Shown here: positions 5,911 through 7,271 of the stretch, piece by piece
Layout: the number at the start of each line of letters is the position of its first letter
How positions within the stretch are numbered: position 1 is the first letter of the stretch
Assembly: GCA_026982515.1 (NCBI GenBank)
Contig: JALSGY010000521.1
Span: 1 to 7,271 of the forward strand
Length of the DNA stretch: 7,271 bases
Direction of reading: 5' to 3'
From: Paracoccaceae bacterium
GTDB lineage: Bacteria > Pseudomonadota > Alphaproteobacteria > Rhodobacterales > Rhodobacteraceae
Notes under the pieces: model-generated
Databases searched by the model: none
What the model saw: only the letters and a program-made list of their open reading frames with translations
What the model was told of the DNA's origin: nothing
Program-made: the position numbers and the translations under genes

Positions 5911-6653
5911 CGGCCCGTGTCGCCCATATCTGGCGGCATCCGATCAAGTCGCTCGGGCGCGAGGCCCTTGAGCAGGTCACCCTGACCGCCGGCAAGGCAA
6001 TGCCCTGGGACAGGGTCTGGGCCGTCGCGCATGAGGCCTCCTCGGCCAATGGGAGCGCCTGGGCGCCCTGCCACAACTTCGTGCGCGGGGCCAAGGCGCC
6101 TTCGCTGCAGGCCATCGAGGCCCGGCTGAATGAGGACACCGGGCAGGTTGCCCTCAGCCACCCCGAGCGCCCGGACATCACCCTCCACCCCGAGCGCGAC
6201 GCCGATGTCCTGGTGGAATGGGTGCGCCCCCTGATTCCGGTGCAACGGGCCGCACCGGCCCGGGTCGTGCGGGTGCCCGGCCGTGGCCTGACCGATACGG
6301 ATTTTCCCTCGATCAGCCTGCACGGCTTGTCCTCCAACCGCGCCATCGGCCAGTGGCTGGGGCAGACGCTTTCACCGCGGCGCTGGCGCGGCAATATCTG
6401 GTTCGAGGGTCTCGGCCCCTGGGAAGAGTTCGAGTGGGTGGGTCAGCGTATCGCTGTGGGCGAGGCCGTGCTCGAGGTGCGCGAACGCATCACCCGCTGC
6501 CTGGCCACCACCGTCAACCCCGAGACCGGCCGCCGTGACGCCGATACCCTGCGCGCACTGGAAGAGGGCTGGGGGCACCGGGACTTCGGGGTCTATGCGG
6601 TGGTCGCCAGATCCGGCAGGGTCGCGATCGGCGATGAAGTGAAGGTGATCTGA
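5907..6653 (+). CDS. MOSC-domain protein
   Basis: This is a 248-residue protein with an N-terminal MOSC beta-barrel (about 1-105, beginning with the family-like WRHPIKSLG) and a MOSC domain (about 120-248). The cysteine motif RCLATTVNPETGRRD (197-211) matches the RCxxTxVDPxTG pattern of mARC/YcbX-type proteins, where the cysteine binds molybdenum cofactor. It lacks the C-terminal ferredoxin domain of E. coli YcbX, so it would need a separate electron donor if it is a redox enzyme. The start is GTG 5907, overlapping the yidC stop as GTGA, with GAAGG four bases upstream. The next in-frame ATG, at 6000, would remove the N-terminal IKSLG region. The stop shares one base with the engB start. Family placement is firm; the substrate is unknown, though reduction of N-hydroxylated compounds is known for relatives. 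Confidence 0.88.
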   Translation: MTARVAHIWRHPIKSLGREALEQVTLTAGKAMPWDRVWAVAHEASSANGSAWAPCHNFVRGAKAPSLQAIEARLNEDTGQVALSHPERPDITLHPERDADVLVEWVRPLIPVQRAAPARVVRVPGRGLTDTDFPSISLHGLSSNRAIGQWLGQTLSPRRWRGNIWFEGLGPWEEFEWVGQRIAVGEAVLEVRERITRCLATTVNPETGRRDADTLRALEEGWGHRDFGVYAVVARSGRVAIGDEVKVI

Positions 6654-7271
6654 TGCAGTTGGCCTTCCCCCTGACCGAAAAGAGCGCCGAGGAGATGGAG
6701 GCCGGGCGCAGGCTCTTTGCCGGCGAGACCACCTTTCTCAAGGGTGTGGTGGCCATGGATGGCCTGCCCCCGGCCGACCGCACCGAGGTGTGCTTTGCCG
6801 GACGTTCGAACGTGGGCAAATCCTCTCTGATCAATGCGCTCACCGGCCGGCGTGGACTGGCGCGGGCCTCCAACACCCCCGGCCGCACGCAGGAGATCAA
6901 CTTCTTCACCTGCGGCAAATCCCTCTACCTGGTGGATCTGCCCGGCTATGGCTACGCCAACGCACCGGTCAAGGTGGTGGAGAAATGGCAGCGCCTGCTC
7001 AAGGCCTACCTTTCGGGCCGGGCCACGCTGCGGCGGGTCTTCGTTCTGATCGACGCCCGCCACGGCGTCAAGAAGGTGGACGAAGAGATCATGGAACTGC
7101 TCGACAAGGCCGCCGTGCCCTTTCAGGCGGTGCTCACCAAGAACGACAAGGTGAAGGCGAAAGAGCGCGCGGCGGTGCTGAAACAGGTGCGCACGGCGCT
7201 GGCCCGCCATCCCGCCGCCTACCCCGAGCTTGTGCTCACATCATCGCAAACCGGCGAGGGCATCGACACCC
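6653..7271 (+). CDS. engB: Ribosome biogenesis GTP-binding protein EngB/YihA/YsxC (3' end cut off)
   Basis: The window holds the first 206 codons of a TRAFAC-class GTPase; no stop is reached, so the gene continues past the edge, probably by only a few residues, as the family is usually about 200-220 long. EngB is an essential GTPase in many bacteria, needed for late assembly of the 50S ribosomal subunit. Motifs: G1 GRSNVGKS (50-57), the G2 region NTPGRTQ (74-80), G3 DLPGYGYA (95-102), G4 TKND (162-165) and G5 near SSQ (197-199). All are intact. ATG 6653 overlaps the MOSC stop (TGATG) and is preceded by GAAGGTGA at 6641-6648, implying translational coupling to the gene before it. Confidence 0.95.
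   Translation, partial: MQLAFPLTEKSAEEMEAGRRLFAGETTFLKGVVAMDGLPPADRTEVCFAGRSNVGKSSLINALTGRRGLARASNTPGRTQEINFFTCGKSLYLVDLPGYGYANAPVKVVEKWQRLLKAYLSGRATLRRVFVLIDARHGVKKVDEEIMELLDKAAVPFQAVLTKNDKVKAKERAAVLKQVRTALARHPAAYPELVLTSSQTGEGIDT

Noticed and set aside
6653..7271. engB as a truncated pseudogene because no stop codon is reached
   Set aside because: The frame is open to the last base and all GTPase motifs are intact; the window edge explains the missing end.

Overview
The window reads as high-GC alphaproteobacterial chromosome, most likely Rhodobacterales/Rhodobacteraceae. The taxon is inferred from gene order (rpmH-rnpA-yidD ... yidC-MOSC-engB), from the YidC N-terminus that starts MDDQNKNLIL, and from the GC-biased third codon positions. 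No database search was possible. All genes are on the + strand and packed tightly. There is no tRNA, rRNA, CRISPR array or recognisable mobile element.

Layout. Positions 1-145 hold a good sigma70-type promoter (TTGACA, 17-base spacer, TAAAGA) and a structured leader. They drive rpmH (ribosomal protein L34, 146-280), rnpA (RNase P protein, 304-723) and yidD (membrane protein insertion factor, 720-989, ATGA overlap). A short AT-rich gap with a candidate promoter separates this block from three genes that sit where yidC often directly follows yidD. These are a DsrC/TusE-family protein lacking both C-terminal cysteines (1083-1424), ttcA (tRNA 2-thiocytidine-32 synthetase, 1480-2319), and a membrane-anchored degenerate-GGDEF/EAL protein that is probably a c-di-GMP phosphodiesterase (2425-3972). 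The third block is yidC (4075-5910), a MOSC-domain protein (5907-6653) and engB/yihA (from 6653, cut by the window end). Its genes overlap at GTGA and TGATG junctions, so they are probably translationally coupled.

How the genes fit together. The outer genes serve ribosome assembly (L34, EngB), tRNA maturation (RnpA) and membrane protein biogenesis (YidD, YidC). The central insert joins a sulfur-relay-family protein to a tRNA thiolation enzyme, plus a second-messenger enzyme with no obvious link. The item most worth a second look is the cysteine-less DsrC-like protein beside ttcA: it cannot act as a normal persulfide carrier, so a regulatory or scaffolding role is more likely. I found no convincing evidence for a wholly new multi-gene system; most of the window is conserved housekeeping DNA.
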